Source: Streptomyces sp. TRM68367
GTDB lineage: Bacteria > Actinomycetota > Actinomycetes > Streptomycetales > Streptomycetaceae
Length of the DNA stretch: 40,331 nt
Direction: 5' to 3'
NCBI RefSeq assembly: GCF_014495685.1
Contig: NZ_JACTVI010000048.1
Coordinates: 1-40,331 of the forward strand
Under the pieces are notes generated by a model that saw only the letters and a list, made by a program, of their open reading frames with translations, was not told the DNA's origin and made no database searches. Shown here in pieces: positions 23,831 to 30,067 of the stretch. The first letter of the stretch is position 1; every line of letters begins with the position of its first letter. The position numbers and the translations under genes are program-made.

Positions 23831-24592
23831 TCAGTCGTCGAGCTGGATGCGGAAGTCGACGATGGTGGTGTCGCCGCGGCGCACGATCGGGTGGGCGACC
23901 TCGACGACCCGGCCGGTATAAGCGATGTGCCGACGCGTATACCGCAGGACAGGGACACCGGATCCGAAGCGGAGCGTCGCCGCCTCCAGCTCGGTCGGCA
24001 TGCCCGCCTGGAACGACTCCGTGATCTCGGTGACGCGGATACCGAGCGTCCCCAGCTGCGCGCGAGTGCCGCCCGGCCACGGCTCGTTGATCGGGTCGGC
24101 GACCGGCGTACCCGCCACGTCCGACCACCGCAGGTAGCTGGTGGACATCTGGGTGGGCTGGTCGTTGTCGTAGAACACGAAGTGCCGCGCGAGCAGCTGC
24201 TCGCCGACCTCGCACTCGAACAGGGCCGCCAGCTCGGCGTCGGCCTCCACCTGCTCGAACCGCTTGTCGAGCCGGTACTCGGTCCAGCCGATGCCCTGGT
24301 CGCGGGTGTAGGGCGTGGACTTGCCGTCGGGTACGGAGCGGTAGCGGTCGGCCGCCATGCGGTGGATCGGGGGCCGCGACCGCACGCGCGTGCCAGCGCG
24401 GGCCCGGCTCTCGGTCAGGCCTTCGCTGGCGAGCAGGCGCAGCGCGTTGCGGACCGGGGCTTCGGATACCCCGTACTCGGCGCATAGCTCGGGGATCGTT
24501 GGGATCTGGTCGCCTGGCCCGAACTCCCCGCCCGGAGAGATGCGGCGTCGCAGGTCGGCGGCGATCCGCAGGTACTCAGGCTGTGCCACCAA
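23831..24592 (-). CDS. GntR-family regulator (HutC type)
   Basis: Regulator of 253 residues. The winged helix at about 5-72 contains GDQIPTIPELCAEYGVSEAP and the helix RNALRLLASEGL, followed by a UTRA ligand domain (LLARHFVFYDNDQPTQMSTS, ITESFQAGMPTELEAATLRF, PVLRYTRRHIAYTGRVVEVA). HutC-type GntR proteins such as KorSA control integrative elements of the pSAM2 type, and the neighbourhood of small Streptomyces element genes beside a tRNA fits that. The divergent operon starts 140 bp away, and an inverted repeat of TATACG type lies between, so it probably represses both directions. Two of its codons upstream allow no better start than GTG/ATG 24592. Confidence 0.9.
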   Translation of the reverse strand: MVAQPEYLRIAADLRRRISPGGEFGPGDQIPTIPELCAEYGVSEAPVRNALRLLASEGLTESRARAGTRVRSRPPIHRMAADRYRSVPDGKSTPYTRDQGIGWTEYRLDKRFEQVEADAELAALFECEVGEQLLARHFVFYDNDQPTQMSTSYLRWSDVAGTPVADPINEPWPGGTRAQLGTLGIRVTEITESFQAGMPTELEAATLRFGSGVPVLRYTRRHIAYTGRVVEVAHPIVRRGDTTIVDFRIQLDD

Positions 24593-24675
24593 GGCACCCC
24601 CACTTCGACGATCACGTCAATCCGGATACACATACTCTCCCGTCCCGCTTGACCGGCGCCAATCACCCCGACAAT

Positions 24676-24706
24676 CTGTATACGGATAAGAGCTATACGT
24701 ATACAG
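24676..24706. promoter_or_regulatory. Inverted repeat, probable GntR operator
   Basis: CTGTATACG (24676-24684) and CGTATACAG (24698-24706) are perfect 9-bp arms 13 nt apart, with a further internal TATACG overlap. They lie in an AT-rich stretch between the divergent GntR gene and the three-gene operon, 26 bp before the latter's start. A related ATACACATAC string occurs at about 24627. Position and symmetry suggest the GntR binding site. Confidence 0.65.
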
Positions 24707-24731
24707 AAATCAGGGAAGTCGGGGGACAGCC

Positions 24732-25070
24732 ATGCCCGAGTCAGGTCACACGTGGCATAAGGCTTTCAAGGCCGAACCCATCGAGGCTTGCCACATCCGA
24801 CTGTGGACCGCCGGCCGAGTGAAACACCCCGACGCACCGCTCATCGCCGACGAGTTGTACGTCGCCGTACTCGCCTCCGGCGCCCCCGTCATCCAGATGA
24901 CCCTCTCGACGGCCGGGAGCCGCATCCGAATCACCGCAACGGGCCCCGACCCGCTGGCCCTCATCAGCAGCCGCGGCCCAGGCTGGCAGATCATCACGGG
25001 CCTCTGTCACAGCGCCGGGCTAACCACAGACGAGTGCGGACTGTGGGCGCAGTTAGGGACGAACCAGTGA
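24732..25070 (+). CDS. Small HATPase-like (anti-sigma type) protein
   Basis: Cytosolic protein of 112 residues resembling the single-domain histidine-kinase-like ATPases (RsbW type) abundant in Streptomyces. The helix LIADELYVAVLASGAPVIQM stands at the N-box position but lacks the usual Asn-rich E-x-x-x-N motif, the strand pair RIRITATG follows, and GPGWQIITGLCHSAGL stands where the G-box (G-x-G-L) lies. The ATP site looks degenerate, so it may be a protein-binding module only. GGGGGAC precedes ATG 24732. The stop overlaps the next GTG by three bases, forming a tight operon with two cysteine-rich proteins. Confidence 0.6.
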   Translation: MPESGHTWHKAFKAEPIEACHIRLWTAGRVKHPDAPLIADELYVAVLASGAPVIQMTLSTAGSRIRITATGPDPLALISSRGPGWQIITGLCHSAGLTTDECGLWAQLGTNQ

Positions 25071-25306
25071 CCTGGCGCCCGAAACCGCCGCCCGCGACGG
25101 ACCTGAGCCGAGCACGGTACTCCGGCTGGGCTTGCTGCTGGTGCGGCACCTCGCTGATGCGCGGCGGCATCAGCGCCGGTATCGCTCGCGGACGGATCGG
25201 CGCCCACGTCCTCGACATCGAGGTCTACGCCTGCGGGCCGAAGTGCCCGAAGCGACCCCGCCGTCCGCAGCCCACCCCGGAGACCGACACCCGAGGAGAC
25301 ACCTGA
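25067..25306 (+). CDS. Cysteine-rich small protein (79 aa)
   Basis: Unrecognised family. It has CCWCG early and CGPKCPKRPRR late, a C-x2-C ... C-x3-C spacing that would suit a zinc ribbon, between them a segment rich in Gly and Arg. GTG 25067 overlaps the stop of the HATPase-like gene and the stop TGA overlaps the next ATG (TGATG), so it is translated in the same operon. Similar short zinc-ribbon proteins accompany regulators in Streptomyces genomic islets. No function is assigned. Confidence 0.6.
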   Translation: MTWRPKPPPATDLSRARYSGWACCWCGTSLMRGGISAGIARGRIGAHVLDIEVYACGPKCPKRPRRPQPTPETDTRGDT

Positions 25307-25563
25307 TGTTCTGTGCACGCTGCGACAAGCCACTCTGGGGCAAGGACTACGACACCATCACCGTCCACAGCCCGACCGGCGCCGGAGACACCATCTACGT
25401 GTGCAAGGGCGGTGCAAGCCGAAGCCCCGCAAGAGCAGCCCATCCGAATGCCGCTGACCCTCGACCCCGTCACCGGCGTGGTACGCCGATCGCACCGGTG
25501 ACGGATCCCCGCGGCCCCGGCCTGGCGACCCTCGACGCCAGCCGGGGCCGCTCCATGTCTTGA
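25306..25563 (+). CDS. Small CxxC protein, probably frameshifted
   Basis: The start MFCARCDKPLWGKDYDTITV with C-x2-C, and YVCKG at about 33-37, looks like a short zinc-ribbon protein of the Streptomyces type (about 50 residues). From 25407 the open frame becomes a basic, low-complexity tail to 25563 that overlaps a strong terminator. Restoring one G in the GGG run at 25407-25409 gives KGRCKPKPRKSSPSECR and a stop at 25455-25457, with two more Cys and an end before the hairpin. A one-base deletion is therefore likely. GAGGAG precedes the ATG, and the gene overlaps its upstream neighbour. Confidence 0.5.
   Translation: MFCARCDKPLWGKDYDTITVHSPTGAGDTIYVCKGGASRSPARAAHPNAADPRPRHRRGTPIAPVTDPRGPGLATLDASRGRSMS
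25511..25551 (+). terminator. Strong hairpin ending the three-gene operon
   Basis: GCGGCCCCGGCCTGGCG (from 25511) pairs with CGCCAGCCGGGGCCGC (to 25551) with one bulge around an ACCCTCGA loop. At 16 bp it is among the strongest stems of the window. It lies inside the nominal 3' end of the last small ORF, which argues that the functional frame stopped earlier. Confidence 0.75.
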
Positions 25564-25687
25564 TCGTCTGCACTTCGGTTGAGCTTCGACTGAGCTAACG
25601 ATCTCCTGCGGGTCACTCCGCGCGCCCGGGAGCAGGAGGATGCACAGGCGGCGCAGGTAGAAACGGTTCTCCTCGCGTAGCGAGTGG
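25564..25687. other. Intergenic spacer with tRNA 3' hairpin
   Basis: No gene. Immediately 3' of the tRNA (minus strand) CTCGCTACGCGAG can form a short stem that may end the tRNA transcript. An att-type repeat of the tRNA 3' end was sought to the left and not found. Confidence 0.35.
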
Positions 25688-25761
25688 TGGGGCGGGTGGG
25701 ACTCGAACCCACGGCCGACGGATTATGAGTCCGCTGCTCTAACCGGCTGAGCTACCGCCCC
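25688..25761 (-). tRNA. tRNA with CAT anticodon (Met or Ile2)
   Basis: Cloverleaf of 74 nt. The acceptor stem GGGGCGG pairs with CCGCCCC, the D-arm has AGCTCAG, the anticodon arm is GCGGA-CTCATAA-TCCGT (anticodon CAT), and the T-arm is GTGGG-TTCGAGT-CCCAC. CCA is encoded directly after the discriminator A. It is an elongator tRNA, not the initiator, because the acceptor stem is fully paired and the initiator GGG/CCC anticodon stem is absent. Whether it is Met or lysidine-modified Ile2 cannot be decided by eye. Confidence 0.9.
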
Positions 25762-25941
25762 CAAAGCGGCGTGTCGCGTACATGTGTGCGCGCCGTCTGC
25801 CGCAGCATAGCCGCTCATACGATCTCCTGCCTCGGATGGTCGGCTTCCCCACGGCCTACGCGACCTTGAAGACTCCACAGCCCTCCGCGCGGTTCCCCGG
25901 GACATGAAAAAGGACCCCGACGGGGGTCCTCGTTCAGCATG

Positions 25942-26014
25942 CTCCCCCGACTGGACTCGAACCAGTAACCTGCCGGTTAACAGCCGGCTGCTCTGCCAAT
26001 TGAGCTACGGAGGA
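25942..26014 (-). tRNA. tRNA-Asn (GTT), copy 1
   Basis: Cloverleaf of 73 nt: acceptor TCCTCCG / CGGGGGA, D-arm AGCTCAATTGGCAGAGC, anticodon arm GCCGG-CTGTTAA-CCGGC (anticodon GTT), T-arm ACTGG-TTCGAGT-CCAGT, discriminator G. It is identical to the copy 78 bp upstream. Confidence 0.95.
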
Positions 26015-26019
26015 CTGAG

Positions 26020-26092
26020 CTCCCCCGACTGGACTCGAACCAGTAACCTGCCGGTTAACAGCCGGCTGCTCTGCCAATTGAGCTACGGAGGA
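26020..26092 (-). tRNA. tRNA-Asn (GTT), copy 2
   Basis: Identical 73-nt gene, separated from copy 1 by only 5 nt, so the two are cut from one transcript. Its T-arm, anticodon GTT and acceptor pairing are as in copy 1. The tandem repeat unit is 78 bp. Confidence 0.95.
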
Positions 26093-26250
26093 ATGCCTCG
26101 TTGCATCGAACGTACCTACCTGGGTATCCGCCAGGGGGCGCGCGCTCGCTGCGACACATACATTAGCGCAAGCAGGGGGGTGCTCCGCCAATCGGTACTC
26201 CCCGGCATCGACGCCGCACCGGAGACCTACGCAAGAGAAGGGTGGCCGCC

Positions 26251-26556
26251 ATGCGTTACCGGCTCACGTTCGTCGCAGGACTCGCTGTCGGTTACGTGCT
26301 GGGCACGAAGGCCGGGCGCGAGCGCTACGAGGAGTTGATGAAGTCCGCCCGCCAGGTCGCGCAGAACCCCGCGGTCCGCAACACCGCCGAGACGGCCGCC
26401 CAACAGGGCCGCCACTACGCGGGCCGCGCCTACCACGCCGTCAGCGACCGGGTCGGCGACCACATGCCCGACTCGGTGTCCGAACGCGTCCGCTCCCTGC
26501 GCGAACGCAGCACCCGCAACGGCGGCAAGGACGACTGGGGCACCAGCGACACGTGA
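26251..26556 (+). CDS. YtxH-like membrane-anchored protein
   Basis: Protein of 101 residues. The N-terminal span YRLTFVAGLAVGYVLGTKAG ends in the G-x-x-x-G and KAGRERYEE element common to YtxH-type stress proteins. A long amphipathic helix follows (RQVAQNPAVRNTAETAAQQG) and a polar tail. It probably sits in the membrane with a cytosolic helix. ATG 26251 has AAGGG eight bases upstream; an in-frame GTG at 26242 is less likely. It is transcribed away from the tRNA cluster and followed by a dispersed Streptomyces repeat. Function unknown. Confidence 0.85.
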   Translation: MRYRLTFVAGLAVGYVLGTKAGRERYEELMKSARQVAQNPAVRNTAETAAQQGRHYAGRAYHAVSDRVGDHMPDSVSERVRSLRERSTRNGGKDDWGTSDT

Positions 26557-26600
26557 TCCCGGGGCGCATGAAAACCCAGGGCGCGCGGACCAACTTGAGG

Positions 26601-26646
26601 GGGGCGGGGAACTGCGCGACCAGCCACGACGTACCCGCACCCGACC
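26601..26646. repeat. Dispersed Streptomyces intergenic repeat, copy A
   Basis: GGGGCGGGGAACTGCGCGAC followed by CAGCCACGACGTACCCGCAC. The last 33 nt match, at 29 of 33 positions, the inverted copy at 38305-38337. I recall this string as frequent in Streptomyces intergenic regions; that is from memory. It lies between two plus-strand genes. Confidence 0.6.
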
Positions 26647-26712
26647 CAGCACAGGCACCCCGACGGCGCCCACGGCTCAAGCCAAGCGCAGCGGTACGGC
26701 AGAATTTTGGCC

Positions 26713-28167
26713 ATGGGGATAGTCGCCGGGTTGGACAGTTCGCCCGATTTCACTCGTATCGTCGTCTGTGACACGGACACGGGCGCCGTGCTCAGGCAGG
26801 GATATGCACCGCACCCGGTGGAGAGCACCGACGGCGGCGGCCGGCCCTCCGACGTCGACCCGCAGGCCTGGCTGCTGTCCCTGGGCGAGGCGGCGGGCGG
26901 CGGCCTCCTCGAGGGCGTCCAGGCCATCGGCGTCTCGGCGCAGCAGAACGCGGTCGTGCCGCTGGACGCACAGGGGGGCACCGTGCGCCCGGCGATGGTC
27001 GGCGGCGACAAGCGGACGCAGGTCGCGGCGGCCGACCTGGTGGACGCGCTCGGCGGACGTGAGGCGTGGGCGCAGGCCGTGGGCTGTGTGCCGCAGGCCG
27101 CGCAGCCGGTGACGAAGCTGCGCTGGCTGGCCAGGACCGAGCCGGAGAACGCCGTACGCACCGCGGTCCTCATGCAGGCGCACGACTGGCTGGTGTGGCA
27201 GTTGCTGGGGCGGCCGGTCAGGAGAACCACCGACCGGGGCGGTGCCTCGGGGACCGGGTACTGGTCGGCGGCGACCGGCGCCTACCGGCCCGACCTGGTG
27301 GAGCTGGCGCTCGGACACCAGGTGATGCTGCCGGAGGTGATCGGCCCGGCGGACGCGGCCGGTACGACGCCGGAGGGGCTGCTGATCTCCGCGGGGACAG
27401 GCGAGACGATGGCCGCCGCGTTCGGGCTCGGGATCGGGCTCGGCGATGCCGTGGTGTCGCTGGGCGCGTCCGGATCCGTGATGGCCGTGCATCCCGAGGC
27501 GCTGCTCGACGGGAGCGGGATGATCACCGCGCTGGCCGACGCGACCGGCATGCACCTGCCGGTCGTCACCACCCTGAACGCCGTACGGACCCTGCGCGGG
27601 ACCGCCGAGCTGCTCGGGGTGCCGGATCTGGAGAGCCTGTCCGAGCTGGCGATGAAGTCGACGCCGGGGTCGCACGGGCTGGTGCTGCTGCCCTATCTGG
27701 AGGGTGAGCGGACGCCGAACCTGCCGCACACCGCCGGGACCCTGGTGGGCCTCAGGCGCGAGTCGATGCGGCCGGAGCATCTGGCGCGGGCCGCGTTCGA
27801 GGGCATGCTGTGCGGGCTCGCCGACGCGCTGGACGTGCTGCGCAAGCGCGGCGTCGAGGTACGGCGGGTCTTCCTGCTGGGGGCGGCGGCCGAGCTGTCG
27901 GCCGTGCAGGCGGCGGCGCCCGCGCTGTTCGGGGCACAGGTCGTGGTGCCGCAGCCCGCGGACTACGCCGCGGTCGGCTCCGCCCGGCAGGCGGCCTGGG
28001 CGCTCGGGGTGTCGCAGGGCACCCTCGACCCGCGCACCCCGCCGGTGTGGCAGGGCGCGGTCGCTCAGGTGCTGGAGCCGGGCGAGGAGCTGGCGGTGGG
28101 TCAGGCGGTGCGCCAGCAGTTCGTGTCGGTACGGGAGCAGATCCATCCGGGGGCGTTCGGACCGTAG
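26713..28167 (+). CDS. FGGY-family carbohydrate kinase (xylulokinase-like)
   Basis: Cytosolic ATP-dependent sugar kinase of 484 residues with both FGGY domains. The N-terminal phosphate loop is GIVAGLDSSPDFTRIVVCDT, the sugar site region reads AIGVSAQQNAVVPLD and the HDWLVWQLLG block; the C-terminal ATP domain has LISAGTGETMAAAFGLGIGL, VSLGASGSVMA, PYLEGERTPN and VFLLGAAAELSAVQ. It groups with xylulose kinases, but the substrate is uncertain because no isomerase or transporter adjoins. ATG 26713 gives the normal start MGIVAGLDSS; a TTG two codons earlier is possible. The same neighbour order (kinase, ABC pair, hrdA) is familiar from Streptomyces genomes. Confidence 0.88.
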   Translation: MGIVAGLDSSPDFTRIVVCDTDTGAVLRQGYAPHPVESTDGGGRPSDVDPQAWLLSLGEAAGGGLLEGVQAIGVSAQQNAVVPLDAQGGTVRPAMVGGDKRTQVAAADLVDALGGREAWAQAVGCVPQAAQPVTKLRWLARTEPENAVRTAVLMQAHDWLVWQLLGRPVRRTTDRGGASGTGYWSAATGAYRPDLVELALGHQVMLPEVIGPADAAGTTPEGLLISAGTGETMAAAFGLGIGLGDAVVSLGASGSVMAVHPEALLDGSGMITALADATGMHLPVVTTLNAVRTLRGTAELLGVPDLESLSELAMKSTPGSHGLVLLPYLEGERTPNLPHTAGTLVGLRRESMRPEHLARAAFEGMLCGLADALDVLRKRGVEVRRVFLLGAAAELSAVQAAAPALFGAQVVVPQPADYAAVGSARQAAWALGVSQGTLDPRTPPVWQGAVAQVLEPGEELAVGQAVRQQFVSVREQIHPGAFGP

Positions 28168-28268
28168 ACCCGTCCGGGGGCGTTTGGACCGCAGGGCGTA
28201 GGGCCGATGGCGGACAGCGGGTCGTTCCTTGGGCCGCTGTTGGCTTAATCGGTTGAGGTAACGCGGGT

Positions 28269-28321
28269 GGAGTGTCCGACGATAGGGGCCAAGGGCAACC
28301 AACCGCCCCATCGTCGACTCC
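28269..28321 (+). promoter_or_regulatory. Long stem-loop in the leader of the ABC exporter operon
   Basis: GGAGT (28269-28273), CGACGAT (28277-28283) and GGGG (28285-28288) pair with CCCC (28306-28309), ATCGTCG (28310-28316) and ACTCC (28317-28321). This makes a 16-bp stem with two small bulges and a 17-nt loop, ending 12 nt before the GTG start. It could act as an attenuator, translational switch or operator. A GTG frame beginning at 28267 runs through it. Confidence 0.6.
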
Positions 28322-28333
28322 GAGAGAAGCAGC

Positions 28334-30067
28334 GTGCTCATACGACTTCTGCGGACCTACCTCAGGCCCTACAAGAGACCCATCGCTTTACTGGTGCTGC
28401 TGCAGTTCCTGCAGACCTGCGCCACCCTCTACCTGCCCACGCTGAACGCGGACATCATCGACGACGGCGTCGTGAAGGGCGACACCGGTTACATTCTCGG
28501 CCACGGCGGACTGATGATCGGCATCTCCCTGGTGCAGGTCGTGTGCAACATCGGTGCCGTGTTCTACGGCGCCCGGACCGCTGCGGCGCTGGGCCGGGAC
28601 GTACGGGCCGCCGTGTTCGACCGGGTGCAGTCGTTCTCCGCGCGTGAGGTGGGCCACTTCGGCGCCCCGTCACTGATCACCCGGACCACGAACGACGTGC
28701 AGCAGGTCCAGATGCTGACCCTGATGACGTTCACGCTGCTGGTGTCGGCGCCGATCATGTGCGTCGGCGGCATCGTGCTCGCGCTCGGTCTGGACGTGCC
28801 GCTGTCCGGGGTGCTGGTCGGCGTGGTGCCCGTGCTGGGCGTCTCGGTGACGTTGATCGTGCGGCGGCTGCGCCCGCTGTTCCGGACCATGCAGGAGCGT
28901 CTCGACACGGTGAACCGGGTGCTGCGCGAGCAGATCACCGGCAACCGCGTGATCCGCGCCTTCGTCCGGGACCAGTACGAGGAGCAGCGCTTCCGGAAGG
29001 CGAACGCCTCGCTGACCGACGTGTCGCTGGGCACCGGCAACCTGCTGGCGCTGATGTTCCCGGTGGTCATGACGGTGGTGAACCTGTCGTCGATCGCGGT
29101 GGTGTGGTTCGGCGCGCACCGCATCGACAGCGGCGGGATGCAGATCGGCGACCTGACCGCGTTCCTCGCCTACCTCATGCAGATCGTCATGTCCGTGATG
29201 ATGGCCACCTTCATGTTCATGATGGTGCCGCGCGCGGAGGTGTGCGCCGAGCGCATCCACGAGGTGCTGGACACCGAGTCGAGCGTCGTGCCGCCGTCCG
29301 CGCCGGTGCGCGCGCTGCGCCGGCACGGGCATCTGGAGGTCCGCGGGGCCGGCTTCCGCTTCCCCGGTGCCGAGGAGCCGGTGCTGAAGGCGGTCGACCT
29401 GGTGGCCAGGCCCGGTGAGACGACCGCCGTGATCGGCTCGACCGGCAGCGGCAAGTCCACGCTGCTGGGGCTGGTCCCCCGGCTGTTCGACGCCACCGAC
29501 GGTCAGGTTCTGGTGGACGGCGAGGACGTACGGACCATCGATCAGCAGGTCCTCGCGAAGACGGTCGGGCTGGTGCCGCAGAAGCCGTATCTGTTCGCGG
29601 GCACGGTGGCCACCAACCTGCGGTACGGCAATCCGGACGCCACGGACGAGGAGCTGTGGCACGCGCTGGAGGTGGCGCAGGCCAAGGACTTCGTGTCCCG
29701 GCTGGAAGGCGGGCTGAACGCGCCGATCGCGCAGGGAGGCACCAATGTCTCCGGCGGTCAGCGCCAGCGCCTGGCCATCGCCCGCACGCTGGTGCAGCGC
29801 CCGGAGATCTACCTCTTCGACGACTCCTTCTCCGCGCTCGACTACCAGACCGATGCCCTGCTGCGTACGGCGCTCGGGCAGGAGACGGCCGAGGCGACCG
29901 TGGTGATCGTCGCCCAGCGGGTGGCGACCATCCGGGACGCCGACCGGATCCTGGTCCTCGACGAGGGCCGGGTCGTCGGCACGGGCACGCACCACGAGCT
30001 GATGGCGGACAACGAGACGTACCGGGAGATCGTGCTCTCCCAGCTGACGGAAGCGGAGGCTGCCTGA
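28334..30067 (+). CDS. ABC exporter half-transporter, degenerate-site subunit
   Basis: Fused membrane/ATPase protein of 577 residues: six spans (1-300), including the DVRAAVFDRVQSFSAREVGH coupling region, then a nucleotide-binding domain with Walker A GSTGSGKST, Q-loop VPQKPYLFAG and signature TNVSGGQRQRL. Walker B is IYLFDDSFSALD, with Asp in place of the catalytic Glu, and the switch residue is Gln (VAQRVAT) instead of His. These two changes mark the non-catalytic site of a heterodimeric exporter (TmrAB/LmrCD-like). The stop overlaps the ATG of the second subunit (TGATG). The GTG start has a weak GAGAAG site. Probable drug or lipid exporter. Confidence 0.92.
   Translation: MLIRLLRTYLRPYKRPIALLVLLQFLQTCATLYLPTLNADIIDDGVVKGDTGYILGHGGLMIGISLVQVVCNIGAVFYGARTAAALGRDVRAAVFDRVQSFSAREVGHFGAPSLITRTTNDVQQVQMLTLMTFTLLVSAPIMCVGGIVLALGLDVPLSGVLVGVVPVLGVSVTLIVRRLRPLFRTMQERLDTVNRVLREQITGNRVIRAFVRDQYEEQRFRKANASLTDVSLGTGNLLALMFPVVMTVVNLSSIAVVWFGAHRIDSGGMQIGDLTAFLAYLMQIVMSVMMATFMFMMVPRAEVCAERIHEVLDTESSVVPPSAPVRALRRHGHLEVRGAGFRFPGAEEPVLKAVDLVARPGETTAVIGSTGSGKSTLLGLVPRLFDATDGQVLVDGEDVRTIDQQVLAKTVGLVPQKPYLFAGTVATNLRYGNPDATDEELWHALEVAQAKDFVSRLEGGLNAPIAQGGTNVSGGQRQRLAIARTLVQRPEIYLFDDSFSALDYQTDALLRTALGQETAEATVVIVAQRVATIRDADRILVLDEGRVVGTGTHHELMADNETYREIVLSQLTEAEAA

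Noticed and set aside
25688..25761. Attachment-site duplication of the tRNA 3' end
   Set aside because: I looked for a second copy of the T-arm/acceptor sequence to the left as far as 23 kb and found none.
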